From: JABDMH01 sp965223105
GTDB taxonomy: Bacteria; Bacteroidota; Bacteroidia; Chitinophagales; Saprospiraceae
Length of the DNA stretch: 64,000 nucleotides
Direction of reading: 5' to 3'
Assembly (NCBI GenBank): GCA_965223105.1
Contig: OZ244987.1
Location: 5,642,001 to 5,706,000 of the forward strand
A model generated the notes under the pieces. It had not been told where the DNA came from and did not search any database. It saw nothing but the letters and a program-made list of their open reading frames with translations. A program made the position numbers and the translations under genes. This document shows positions 52,120 to 61,349 of the stretch, one piece after another; within the stretch, counting starts at the first letter, position 1; each line of letters opens with the position of its first letter.

Positions 52120-52968
52120 ATGAAAAAGAGGATAGCGTTTTTGAACACCATTTGTATCGTTGTTTCTGCCATCATTTTTATTTTGCAAGGTAACCATACA
52201 TCGGCTCAGACCAATGTCTTTGAAAGTAATTCTAACTACATTGCCAACTTTCAAGCAGCCCACAGTGCATTCATAGCCATAAGTGAAGGTACAATCCGTA
52301 GAGGTTATTGGGGTTCCTTTTCTGGAGCAGCGGAGGATGTAGACCTTGGGACCAGTTTGACGAATATCACCGGAAAGCTACATCTGACGCTCAGGACCAC
52401 GCCAAAGTTGACGATAGACACTGATGGTGATATCGGTATTCACACTCAACTTCCTGCCGTGGATCTGGTAGTGCATCAGCGTCAAGCTGCTGATGCTAAT
52501 GCAGATGCGCTAGTATCCAATCCCTCCGGTCTGATGATCGAAGCTCCGGACAATTCAGCGGCATTGATGTATGTAGATGGATCCAATGATCTGAATTTTG
52601 CATTCGGTTCCGGTCTCTTAAATATTCAACGAGCTTATATAAGAGAAACCGATGGAGATTACTTCAACGTTTCGGATCAAAAGCTAAAGACTGAAGTGCA
52701 GCCCCTAGACCGTGTGCTGCAAAAATTGAATCAATTGAAACCTGTTTCTTTTCACATGAAAAATGCCGCTGACAGCAAGCGTACGGTAGGTTTCATTGCT
52801 CAGGAAGTGCAGGAGATGTTCCCCAATATGATCGATGAAAAAAATGGAATGCTTGCTTTGACTTACAGCAAATTTGCTGTAGTGGCAATAAAAGCAATTC
52901 AAGAGCAGCAGGAAATTATCAAAGCACTCACGAAGAGAATTGAAAATCTCGAGCGCAATCAGAACTAG
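52120..52968 (+). CDS. Secreted protein with C-terminal chaperone-of-endosialidase (S74) domain
   Basis: A ~282-residue exported protein; ATG 52120 (frame opens at 52096) begins the signal MKKRIAFLNTICIVVSAIIF, cleaved near ALQ/SAQ. Residues ~40-190 are beta-rich with repeats around GYWGSFSGAAEDVDLG and TIDTDGDIGIHTQLP. The C-terminal part is the S74 intramolecular chaperone: SDQKLKTEVQPLDRVLQKLN (~188-207), where self-cleavage would occur at the Ser, then GFIAQEVQEMFPNM and a final coiled coil (ALTKRIENLER). Such domains trimerise fibre-like proteins and then cut themselves off. In Bacteroidota they appear on surface or secreted structural proteins. Confidence 0.85.
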   Translation: MKKRIAFLNTICIVVSAIIFILQGNHTSAQTNVFESNSNYIANFQAAHSAFIAISEGTIRRGYWGSFSGAAEDVDLGTSLTNITGKLHLTLRTTPKLTIDTDGDIGIHTQLPAVDLVVHQRQAADANADALVSNPSGLMIEAPDNSAALMYVDGSNDLNFAFGSGLLNIQRAYIRETDGDYFNVSDQKLKTEVQPLDRVLQKLNQLKPVSFHMKNAADSKRTVGFIAQEVQEMFPNMIDEKNGMLALTYSKFAVVAIKAIQEQQEIIKALTKRIENLERNQN

Positions 52969-53058
52969 CAAATGCTAAACGAAACACCTGCTGTCATGCA
53001 GGGTTGTCTTCTGAAATTCATACCTTGATTGATCTTGGTCGGTTTTGCATCCGTAGAA

Positions 53059-56000
53059 ATGAAATTCTGTCGCATTTTCTTATTGACTTATCTTCTAGTC
53101 AGCTGCTATTCCAGTGTATTGATTTCCCAATCGGAAGATATCGTATTTGAATCTATTCCCATTGAAAGTGGCATATCCGATCTGCGGGTGACTGCCATTG
53201 TTCAGGATAGTCAAGGGTTTATGTGGTTTGGTACCCATGATGGATTAAATCGCTATGATGGATATCAATTCACTATTTATCGTCATGACCCACTGGATTC
53301 CCATTCTCTTCCCGGGAATTATGTGGAAGAGCTGTTTGTCGATAGCCGAGGTAATTTGTGGGTTGGCAACCTGTTCACAGATATTGGTATTTCTCGGTAC
53401 GATCCACAATTGGATGGCTTCACTCGCTATCGGGCTGATTCAGGTATCAATTCCACCCAGCTGAATTGTGTGCAAAGTATTGCTGAGACCCAGGACGGTC
53501 ATCTATGGTTTGGTTGTGGCAACGCAGTAGATCGATACAATCCCAAGACCAACACCTTTAAGCATTTTCACCATGATGCGAATGATGTTAACACGATTAC
53601 AGGTGGCGGTATATTTTTGATTTATGAAGATCTGCGAGGGGATTTGTGGCTCGGCACGGGGACACCATGGTCGGTTGACCATCATGGAGGACTAAATCAA
53701 TATCATCCGGATTCAGAGACCTTTACTCGGTTCACTTATAACCCTGATGTACCGGCAGCATTGAGAAATCACGCAGTTATGGCGGCTTTTGAAGACAGTC
53801 GTGGTGATTTTTGGGTCGGAACGGGAGGAGATGGTATCCACCGCATGGATCGCAGCATTGGTGAATTTGAGCACTTTCCTTACGATTCGTCGATACCCCA
53901 TAAGCTCAGTTTCAATCCAGGCGGATTTACTTCGGTATATTGGATTTACGAAGATTTTTTAGACCGATTGTGGTTCGGCGGTTACGGAGGACTGGTACGG
54001 TATAATCCAATACAAAAAAGTACAATTCGATTTACACACACTAATGATGGGAATATACCGCTGAATCCTTGGGAGATGTATCCCGATCGACAGGGTAATA
54101 TTTGGTTGGGAAACGGCAGTGCCATTGGATTGTTCAAATTCAACTTGAATCCCAGTAGATTTAGGGAGCACCTTTCCATCGCAGGCAATCAGTCTAATGG
54201 TGAGGTGGAATATGTGAGCGGCATAGTTTATGAAGAGGGCGAATTGTTTTGGCTGTGTTCTAGCCTAGGAGTACATCTATTTGATGCTTCCACTGGGGCT
54301 ATCGAGCAATTTATATCGATATCAGCTTATGTTTATGATGTTCAGCAGCAAGGTTCAGAAATCCTGTGGATAGGTAGTGGCAATGGACTAAATCACTACA
54401 ATCGGAAAAATAAAGAGCTGAATAAGATTCCCTTTCAAGGAGACTCCATTTCGCCAAATGTGCTGAATCTGCATCTGAGTAGCTCAAACATAATATGGAT
54501 CGCGACCCAGAGCCATGGCATTTATACATTGGATCCAGCAGAGGGAGTTCCCATTCTCTGTGCTGGTGAGTATATCAATTGGGCCCAGGCGCTGGTCGAA
54601 GACCAACATGGTCAAATGTGGCTAGGTGGTAGTAATGGTCTATTTCGATTTTCTGAAGGTGCTAATCGCTGGGTGCAAGAATTGAAGGTCCATGTCAACG
54701 CAATATATTGCTCACCCAGTGGCGATTTGTGGATCGGAACGACGGGTTCCGGACTTTGGCATTATCATCCAGAAACCGGATCATTGGAAAAATTCACCAA
54801 AGAGGATGGTCTGGCGGCAAATTCGATTTTCACCATCACTGAGGATAAACATGGAAGTCTTTGGATGACAACCAATAGAAAAATCATCCTCTTCAACCGG
54901 GAGCAACGCAGCTTCCAAAATTTTGATGCCGGGAATGGCATTCTAAATAATTTTACAAGTTTCTCAAGTGATGCTGTAACCGAGGACCTTGATGGAAATG
55001 TTTATTTCGGGGGTGTTAAAGGAATTACTATGATTTCTAGTCAGGTAACTGATCATTTTAGAACTGCACCACAAATCCAGATCACTGAGATTCGTACTTC
55101 GCAACAATCTTATCCCCTACCGCATCAGCCCACATCAAGCATTAAGTTTCCCTATGATGAGAATAACCTAACTTTCGAATATGTGGGTTTGCACTATACC
55201 AATCCTTCCCAAAATCAGTATCGGTTTATCTTAGAGAATTTTGATGATCAATGGACGTTGGCCGGTACCAGTCGTCAGGCTCGTTACACCAATCTCCGCC
55301 CTGGAAACTATATTTTCAAAGTAATGGCTGCCAGTAGTGAGGGTGTGTGGAGCGAAGAAAGATCTTTAACTGTTCATATTCAACCTCCCTGGTGGAGATC
55401 CTGGTGGGCCTATTTATTATATGTGGTACTTCTTATTGGCGGTGCATATTTGGTAGACCGGTTTCAGAGAAAAAGATTAATTGCCAAGGAAAGAGAAAAA
55501 ACCATCGCTCGTGAGCTGGCACAAGCAAAGGAGATTGAGCAAGCTTATACAAAGCTGCAGTCCACACAAGCTCAATTGATTCACGCTGAGAAAATGGCGT
55601 CACTGGGTGAACTTACCGCAGGTGTGGCTCATGAAATTCAAAATCCCTTAAACTTCGTCAATAACTTTTCAGAACTCAATAGTGAGTTGACACAAGAACT
55701 AATTGAAGCCGCTCAAGCAGGAGACATCGGCATCATCAGGGAACTGGCATCAGACCTTATCTCAAATCAGGGGAAAATACTGCACCATGGTAAGCGTGCT
55801 GACAACATAGTAAAGAATATGTTGTTGCATGCACAAACGGGTAGCGCTGAAAGAGAACTAACGAATATTAATCTCCTTACAGACGAACATCTCCAATTGG
55901 CATATCATGCCTTTAAAGCTAAGGACAAAACACTTGATGCGACATTAGAAACTGACTTCGATCCACAGTTACCCCAAACGGTTGTTTCCCGACAGGATCT

Positions 56001-56358
56001 CAGCAGGGTATTGCTAAACGTATATAACAATGCTTTCTTTGCTATAGCCGAAAGGAAAAGAAGCAGTAGCCAGGATTATGAACCTAGAGTGAAAGTACAA
56101 ACCAAGCTCAGTTATTCTCCTAATGAAGAAAATACTATCGAAATTATTATCTCCGATAATGGCTCTGGAATACCAGAGGGCATCAAAGATAAAATATTTC
56201 AACCCTTTTTTACTACAAAAGCTGCTGGGCAGAGTACTGGTCTAGGCCTGTCTGTTAGTTGGGATATAATTAAATCCCATGGAGGAAAAATTCACGCAGA
56301 AAGTCTAAAGGGGACTGGTACACAACTGTACATTTCTTTACCTGTAGTGAAGAAATAA
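53059..56358 (+). CDS. Two-component-propeller sensor histidine kinase
   Basis: A 1099-residue membrane sensor; ATG 53059 was chosen over the TTG at 53029 for its signal peptide (MKFCRIFLLTYLLVSCYSS). Periplasmic part: two beta-propellers of Reg_prop repeats (~30-650; e.g. DSRGNLWVGN, GHLWFGCGNAVDRYN), then a Y_Y_Y domain (~690-770). A membrane helix (~778-800, WWAYLLYVVLLIGGAYLV) is followed by a coiled coil, HisKA with H858 in VAHEIQNPLN, and HATPase with SDNGSGIPEG. There is no fused receiver or AraC domain, unlike the hybrid systems of Bacteroides, so a separate response regulator must exist. Likely input: a glycan-derived ligand. Confidence 0.9.
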   Translation: MKFCRIFLLTYLLVSCYSSVLISQSEDIVFESIPIESGISDLRVTAIVQDSQGFMWFGTHDGLNRYDGYQFTIYRHDPLDSHSLPGNYVEELFVDSRGNLWVGNLFTDIGISRYDPQLDGFTRYRADSGINSTQLNCVQSIAETQDGHLWFGCGNAVDRYNPKTNTFKHFHHDANDVNTITGGGIFLIYEDLRGDLWLGTGTPWSVDHHGGLNQYHPDSETFTRFTYNPDVPAALRNHAVMAAFEDSRGDFWVGTGGDGIHRMDRSIGEFEHFPYDSSIPHKLSFNPGGFTSVYWIYEDFLDRLWFGGYGGLVRYNPIQKSTIRFTHTNDGNIPLNPWEMYPDRQGNIWLGNGSAIGLFKFNLNPSRFREHLSIAGNQSNGEVEYVSGIVYEEGELFWLCSSLGVHLFDASTGAIEQFISISAYVYDVQQQGSEILWIGSGNGLNHYNRKNKELNKIPFQGDSISPNVLNLHLSSSNIIWIATQSHGIYTLDPAEGVPILCAGEYINWAQALVEDQHGQMWLGGSNGLFRFSEGANRWVQELKVHVNAIYCSPSGDLWIGTTGSGLWHYHPETGSLEKFTKEDGLAANSIFTITEDKHGSLWMTTNRKIILFNREQRSFQNFDAGNGILNNFTSFSSDAVTEDLDGNVYFGGVKGITMISSQVTDHFRTAPQIQITEIRTSQQSYPLPHQPTSSIKFPYDENNLTFEYVGLHYTNPSQNQYRFILENFDDQWTLAGTSRQARYTNLRPGNYIFKVMAASSEGVWSEERSLTVHIQPPWWRSWWAYLLYVVLLIGGAYLVDRFQRKRLIAKEREKTIARELAQAKEIEQAYTKLQSTQAQLIHAEKMASLGELTAGVAHEIQNPLNFVNNFSELNSELTQELIEAAQAGDIGIIRELASDLISNQGKILHHGKRADNIVKNMLLHAQTGSAERELTNINLLTDEHLQLAYHAFKAKDKTLDATLETDFDPQLPQTVVSRQDLSRVLLNVYNNAFFAIAERKRSSSQDYEPRVKVQTKLSYSPNEENTIEIIISDNGSGIPEGIKDKIFQPFFTTKAAGQSTGLGLSVSWDIIKSHGGKIHAESLKGTGTQLYISLPVVKK

Positions 56359-56744
56359 TTCACATCAACTCTTCTTACACCCCACCTAGGTACTTTTCCT
56401 ATCGGAATTATACTTCTCTACAAATCGGTACCATGGTACCAATCTCTCGTTAGACCACCTTGACTGCCTACAGATAATTATTCCAACAACTTCCATCAGC
56501 CCGATATCTACCTTGCTGCTCTACAAAATAATTTTTTATCCCGTATGATCAATACATTGGATCAGATGGCCCTTGGTTTGCTTTTTCCCTCCTTTTTACT
56601 CAAAACTGGATTGAATGCACCTTCTCTGCTTTTTCTTGATAAATGACTCCTCATTCGTGAAGTCATGAAAGAAACTATTCCTTACCTGTTAAACCCGTGA
56701 GAATTTCCTATATTTTGCCATTGCCAAATCAATAAAACTGAAAC
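56359..56744. other. Intergenic region between the kinase and small membrane protein copy 2
   Basis: About 390 AT-rich bases without a supported gene. The last ~50 bases include TATATTTTG (56710-56718), close to the phylum's -7 element but with one extra base, and may carry the promoter for the small protein. Confidence 0.5.
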
Positions 56745-56921
56745 ATGAGTCAACTTACTACACAAGCTCCGAAGCAATCAACGGTCCTAATTAGTGTTAT
56801 TTTGGTGTTGTTGGGATTCTTTGGATCCCTGATCTCCCCTACCCTGGCTGACAATGGGGATTGGTTTCTTTTAGCAGGGTTCATTCTGCTGTTGCTTGGT
56901 GTTTTTGTGAAAGGTCTCTAG
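56745..56921 (+). CDS. 58-residue small membrane protein, copy 2
   Basis: Encodes MSQLTTQAPKQSTVLISVIL followed by the same two-helix hairpin as the gene at 50138-50314. Only residues 5 (Thr for Lys) and 44 (Ala for Val) differ. 27 further codons differ synonymously, for example Leu codons CTG against TTG. The flanking DNA of the two copies is not alike, so the duplication is old and the protein is strictly conserved. A possible terminator lies ~118 bases downstream. Function unknown. Confidence 0.85.
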   Translation: MSQLTTQAPKQSTVLISVILVLLGFFGSLISPTLADNGDWFLLAGFILLLLGVFVKGL

Positions 56922-57867
56922 GAATTGGGCAATTGAGATGTGGGTCATATTTTATATGTACCCATGTGGACCGGTTTATTATATAGCTGACTTGGTTTGT
57001 CAAGGAAATAGTACTGCCTCCGCAAAGAGACCGAATAGCTTCCCTGTTTAGGGAAGATTTTATAACATCAGTGCTTCACATGGCGATCATATCTTTTGAT
57101 TTGCCGACGGATTTGACCGTATTTGAAACTGAAATCATTTGCTGGTTGCACCTCTCTCCAGGTTTAAAAGTGTTCTGGTCCTAATCGTTGGCCAGATGCT
57201 CCTAGGGTGTAAACCGAAAATAATGTTCTTCGCAATGTAAAAAATCATACAAAACCTTCTCTTACAGGGATTTACCTAGTGTTATTGTACCGAGGCGGGA
57301 TCTTACATTGCCTTCTGAAGTACATCTTAAAGCCATAAAAAAGGGTGATAAATGCTGATAATCAGCCTATTAGCAATATTACGAGAGAAAGGTAATTACC
57401 TCAGGACATGTTTAGGTAACTTTTTTCTGCCTTCACTCTTTCATCTGTTGCAAATTTATCGTATCTTCTAAGAGATTTCACCACCCAACAAGACTATCAC
57501 ATTACCTTGATTCACTGGGTGTTAAGCTCCGCCACCGGTTATGGCAAATGGTGATAAAAGGTATTACCTGGACATCGGGCATAATAACCATCGGTGGAGT
57601 AAGTTTCTCCAAAGTGGAATCAAAAATCAGAGATGCAATAGAAAGAGTATCAAGGAGCTCAAATGTACAGCTTGAGCGGATACGGAACGAAAGATAACAG
57701 GAACTTTTGGCTGGGGATTATCTCATTATAAAGGGAGGTCAACTTCCAGGATTATTCTAGAAGGTATTTTGAGAATTATAGCACTAAGGATATGAGAAAG
57801 ATTAGTAGCCAATAATATTATTTCAACCATCTTCGGTGACAGGCCCATCTTCCCAAATCAAATCGAT
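56922..57867. other. Long intergenic region before the TonB receptor
   Basis: Nearly 950 bases. It holds a possible terminator hairpin (57039-57056). A short open frame (57548-57697, 49 codons, one hydrophobic segment then a charged helix) might be a gene remnant; support is weak. Otherwise I see no gene, tRNA or recognisable regulator site. Confidence 0.5.
57039..57056 (+). terminator. Possible intrinsic terminator
   Basis: A perfect 7-base stem CTTCCCT/AGGGAAG with a GTTT loop, followed by ATTTTATAA. It lies downstream of the small membrane protein copy 2. The stem is short and the T tract is interrupted. Confidence 0.4.
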
Positions 57868-60654
57868 ATGGCACAAAATTCCGATTTCATATCGGTGAGT
57901 ATCACCTCTATTCTTTTCATTTTTGTACTTACTCCAATCCTGTTGAATTCACGAAAGATATTCAATAAAATATCTGCATCCAGATTACAAAGTCCGATCA
58001 TTCGAAAATCTTTTCGACTTTGGTTTTCACTCATTCTCTCTTTTTGCTTCATTATGAATAGTCTTCTGGGCCAGTTCACCTTAACCGGATCTGTCAGGGA
58101 TTCCCTGACCAATAGACCCATGGTTGGTGTCACAATTGTTCTTCAGGACACACGATCTGGAACGAATACTGATGTCGATGGTAACTTCCAAGTTACGACT
58201 AATAAACCTTTACCACTTATTCTGGAAGTCAGTCACATTGGATATGCCACTGCCGAAATCAAGGTAGATGGAGCTGATCAAGTATTGGATATATTAATGG
58301 TTCGCAGTATTTCGAGCTTTGAGCAGATCGTGGTTTCGGCATCTCGAAAAAGAGAAAAGGAAACTGGTGTACCTTCATCAGTCTCGATAGTCGAGAAAGA
58401 CCAACTGGAATCTGAAGCGGTTTCTCACCCCATAATGAGTTTAAGGGGGCTTCAGGGCCTCAGTATCCAAGAGCAGGGTATAGGTACATATCAAATCGGG
58501 TTGCGTGGTAGGACCTCTATTGTTGAAGGAGGAGAAACCTTTGTGCTGGTGGACTACCGGCAATTGAATATTCCGGGACTGCTATTTGCTCCTTTTGCAT
58601 CAAGTGCTGTCGATGCCATTGATTTGGCCCGGGTAGAAGTGGTTCGTGGGCCAGCTTCAGCACTTTACGGCCCTGGAGTAGATGGAGGTTTAATTCATTT
58701 CCTGTCCAAAGACCCCTTCAATTACCCCGGAACAACGATCAGTATTTCTGGTGGCGAAAGATCTTTTTTTGGTACATCAGTGCGCCATGCTGGTTTATTG
58801 AATAAAAATATCGGCTATAAAATTTTGGGGTTTTACCGCAGTGCGGAGAATTGGGCATTTGATGCTCAGAATGAAACAGATGCGGGAATCCTTAATGGGT
58901 TTCCAAAGAATATCAGAAGTGTGCTGACTAGACAGGATGTTGATGTTGATTTAGATGACACCGAAGTGGAGAATATGAACTTCAGTGCTACATTACAATA
59001 CCAATTCAACAAGGAAACACATCTTGTCGCTACCGCTGGATATGGTCAGCAAACCGGTCGAAAGGTGACCAGTATAGGCTATCTTAAATATCTGAATTTG
59101 CCCAACTATTTTGGTCAACTGCGTTTTCATACGAACAACTTATTTGCCCAGGTCTATTTCAGAAATGTATCGGACCATGAGAATTCATTCGCTTACTACT
59201 CAGGGTTTACGAGTTATTTCAGCACGGATCAATTGGAAGCACAAATTCAATACCATGTTGAGCCATTGTTCCTCCATAATTTGAGAGCAACTATTGGTTC
59301 AGACTACAGAGTAACTTATGTTGACTCAAAAAGAACATTAACGGGTCGTAACGAAGATAATGATGACTACAGCATTTTCGGAGGATATGCACAGGTCGAA
59401 TGGACCCCTTTACAACCGTTTCGGGTGATTGCCGCTGGCCGCGCAGATCATTTTTCTGCTGTAAAGCAAACGACCTTTTCACCGCGCCTGGGTATTGTTT
59501 ACCAACCTCGAAGTACTCAGGCAATTCGGTTTACCTATAATCGTGCTTTCGGCTTATATGGGGCCATGGAGAATTTTTTCGATTTTAAAGCTGGAGCGAC
59601 TCCGTTTTTTGATATTCGGTTTTGGGGAAGTGCTATGCTATTGGAATATTCGCCCGATCCGGAGATGACCAGTTTCTATGGGCCGCAATATGATGGGCCT
59701 CCGGGCATGTCTCATTCCCTGGCGTATCAATTGGCGCTGGATAACCTGAATGGTTCAAATCGTCTGCCACAGGAATTGATCAATTATTTGATGAGTATCT
59801 CCCCAAAAATTCAAGGATTTTCTCATGGATCATTCCCTCAATTGTTTACCAGAACCGAAGCAGCCAAAACGACTCGGACTGAGCAATTTGAGCTGGGTTA
59901 CAAGGGTATCCTGGTGGAACAGCTAGCAATTGATGTTGCCGTATATCACACACGAAGAAAAAACTTTTTTTCGTTACAGCCTGCCAATCCCTTTGTAACT
60001 GTTCCGACGCTGGAAGATGATCTTTTTGAAACTGTCTTTGAGGCCATCGATTCTGATCAATTGCCTTTGTCCTATTCCCCATCGGAAATTGCTGCCGTTT
60101 TCTCCGAACAGGGTAAGATACTGGGAAAAGAAGTGGGTCTGATTGAACCAGATCTGGCGAAAATAAATGGTCGGCCTGATCGGATATTAACCTTTCTGAA
60201 TTTTGGGAAAATTAGTTACTGGGGAGCTGAAATTGCCTTGAAGTATTTTGTTACTAATTCCTTGTCAGCCTATGCTAACTACAGCTGGATCAGTCAGCAA
60301 TATTTTGACCAGGTTGATCTCGGAGAAGATGGTACCGGGTTAGCATATGCATTGAACAATCCCCGGAATCAAGTTAAGCTAGGGTTCGATTTTCTCCCGG
60401 AAAGATTTTATCGAGCGGGTGTGTTGTTGCGATATCAGGAGGGCTTTGAGGTGCTTAATGGCGATGAAGATTCAGATTTTTCCGGTGATTTGCCATCGGT
60501 CACTTTGGTCGATGCCCGTTTAGGTTATGTGTTTCCAGCGGGATTACGAATTGATTTAACGGCTAACAATCTCCTGAACAGAAAATACCGGCCTTTCCCT
60601 GGACTGCCCAAAGTTGGTCGAATGGTCATTGCCAAAATCACCTATGATTTTTAA
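57868..60654 (+). CDS. TonB-dependent outer-membrane receptor with CarboxypepD_reg-like domain
   Basis: A 928-residue receptor. A carboxypeptidase-regulatory-like beta-sandwich (~70-150, FTLTGSVRDSLTNRPMVGVT) is followed by the plug (~155-270, VVSASRKREKETGVPSSVS, VEVVRGPASALYGPGVDGG) and a barrel of ~22 strands ending in KITYDF with the terminal aromatic. The start is uncertain: the ATG at 57868 precedes two hydrophobic segments, and the real signal peptide looks like RKSFRLWFSLILSFCFIMNSLLGQ (~47-70), which has no ATG directly before it. No SusD-type partner follows, so it is more likely a siderophore, vitamin or peptide transporter than a glycan SusC, but the ligand is unknown. Confidence 0.85.
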   Translation: MAQNSDFISVSITSILFIFVLTPILLNSRKIFNKISASRLQSPIIRKSFRLWFSLILSFCFIMNSLLGQFTLTGSVRDSLTNRPMVGVTIVLQDTRSGTNTDVDGNFQVTTNKPLPLILEVSHIGYATAEIKVDGADQVLDILMVRSISSFEQIVVSASRKREKETGVPSSVSIVEKDQLESEAVSHPIMSLRGLQGLSIQEQGIGTYQIGLRGRTSIVEGGETFVLVDYRQLNIPGLLFAPFASSAVDAIDLARVEVVRGPASALYGPGVDGGLIHFLSKDPFNYPGTTISISGGERSFFGTSVRHAGLLNKNIGYKILGFYRSAENWAFDAQNETDAGILNGFPKNIRSVLTRQDVDVDLDDTEVENMNFSATLQYQFNKETHLVATAGYGQQTGRKVTSIGYLKYLNLPNYFGQLRFHTNNLFAQVYFRNVSDHENSFAYYSGFTSYFSTDQLEAQIQYHVEPLFLHNLRATIGSDYRVTYVDSKRTLTGRNEDNDDYSIFGGYAQVEWTPLQPFRVIAAGRADHFSAVKQTTFSPRLGIVYQPRSTQAIRFTYNRAFGLYGAMENFFDFKAGATPFFDIRFWGSAMLLEYSPDPEMTSFYGPQYDGPPGMSHSLAYQLALDNLNGSNRLPQELINYLMSISPKIQGFSHGSFPQLFTRTEAAKTTRTEQFELGYKGILVEQLAIDVAVYHTRRKNFFSLQPANPFVTVPTLEDDLFETVFEAIDSDQLPLSYSPSEIAAVFSEQGKILGKEVGLIEPDLAKINGRPDRILTFLNFGKISYWGAEIALKYFVTNSLSAYANYSWISQQYFDQVDLGEDGTGLAYALNNPRNQVKLGFDFLPERFYRAGVLLRYQEGFEVLNGDEDSDFSGDLPSVTLVDARLGYVFPAGLRIDLTANNLLNRKYRPFPGLPKVGRMVIAKITYDF

Positions 60655-60783
60655 ACAATTATTTGGCCATATACACCTACAATCTCCGAATCGTGACAGC
60701 TTGCCGCTTATTTGTGAATCGATTATGGGTACCTCTAATAACCTCTGAATGAGATCGGTTTTGAAATATTTTGGATTTAGACC

Positions 60784-61018
60784 AGTACTCTGTCAAATTA
60801 AAGATGTTAGTGAATATGATTTTTGTTGGAGTTCGAGACGCAAAACGTAGGCATAGCCGCAGCTATGGCGAGGCTTTGCGACATCATCGACCGATTCTCG
60901 GCCAGGTGGCCGAAATGATGATCCAGTGGATCATCAAGGGAGATGACCGCGTCCAGCGGGTGGGCATGCCGCAAAAAGGGATTAAAATTCTTGACAATTT
61001 TTGGCTTGACAGAGTACT
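60784..61018. mobile_element. MITE-like element with 13-bp terminal inverted repeats
   Basis: A 235-base element bounded by AGTACTCTGTCAA (60784-60796) and its exact reverse complement TTGACAGAGTACT (61006-61018). Inside are a perfect palindrome with 10-base arms around one base (60916-60936, arms TGATGATCCA) and an imperfect hairpin at 60839-60880 (CGCAAA...TTTGCG). No transposase is encoded, so it would move in trans. The composition is more GC-rich than its surroundings. A target-site duplication could not be recognised. The related insertion sequence cannot be named from this window. Confidence 0.6.
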
Positions 61019-61226
61019 AATAGGCAAACGCATTAATTATTATCTACAGTTTCTTCATTGGCTTTGCCATCTATTCGTTGTCGTCGCTTGCAGGGAACCC
61101 GCCCTGCTTCACTCCTGCCGCCTCAATCTGGCGAACCCAATATTGAAATTCTTACGTAAAATTAATGAGTTTTCCTACAGCGAATTGAGTGAGCATCGCC
61201 ATAGCTACGCGATTGAAATTCAACGA

Positions 61227-61288
61227 AGTATAAATTCAAAAGATTCAAAACAAATGGCGAAGCCATTGTTTCCGATCCATGAACGGGG
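61227..61288 (-). repeat. Dispersed intergenic repeat, copy C
   Basis: On the reverse strand: CCCCGTTCATGGATCGGAAA, then CAATGGCTTCGCCATTTGTT, TTGAATC and AATTTATACT. The centre AAACAATGGC-TTC-GCCATTTGTTT is a good hairpin. It is the best-preserved of three copies (A 4096-4149, B 19989-20051) and lies ~60 bases upstream of the hybrid kinase gene. Confidence 0.65.
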
Positions 61289-61349
61289 TTTTTGGAGGTA
61301 ACCCTTATATTATAATGCAGAATTCAATTGTGTTTAGCTTTACAATGAG

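Larger units (their letters stand above)
60655..61349. other. Intergenic region holding a MITE-like element and repeat copy C
   Basis: About 695 bases with a 531-base open frame (60771-61301) that I do not regard as a gene, because it runs straight through the inverted-repeat element and then the dispersed repeat. Between the two lie ~210 bases of GC-richer sequence (61019-61226) that are unlike the neighbouring intergenic DNA and may belong to an older mobile unit. Confidence 0.6.

Noticed and set aside
57548..57697. A 49-codon open frame with one hydrophobic segment in the long intergenic gap
   Set aside because: No second copy or homologue can be seen, unlike the 58-residue genes, so coding status is unproven.
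60771..61301. A 176-codon open frame between the TonB receptor and the hybrid kinase
   Set aside because: It starts just before the 235-base inverted-repeat element, runs through its palindromes and ends in dispersed repeat copy C; the translation has no family-like features, so it is open by chance.
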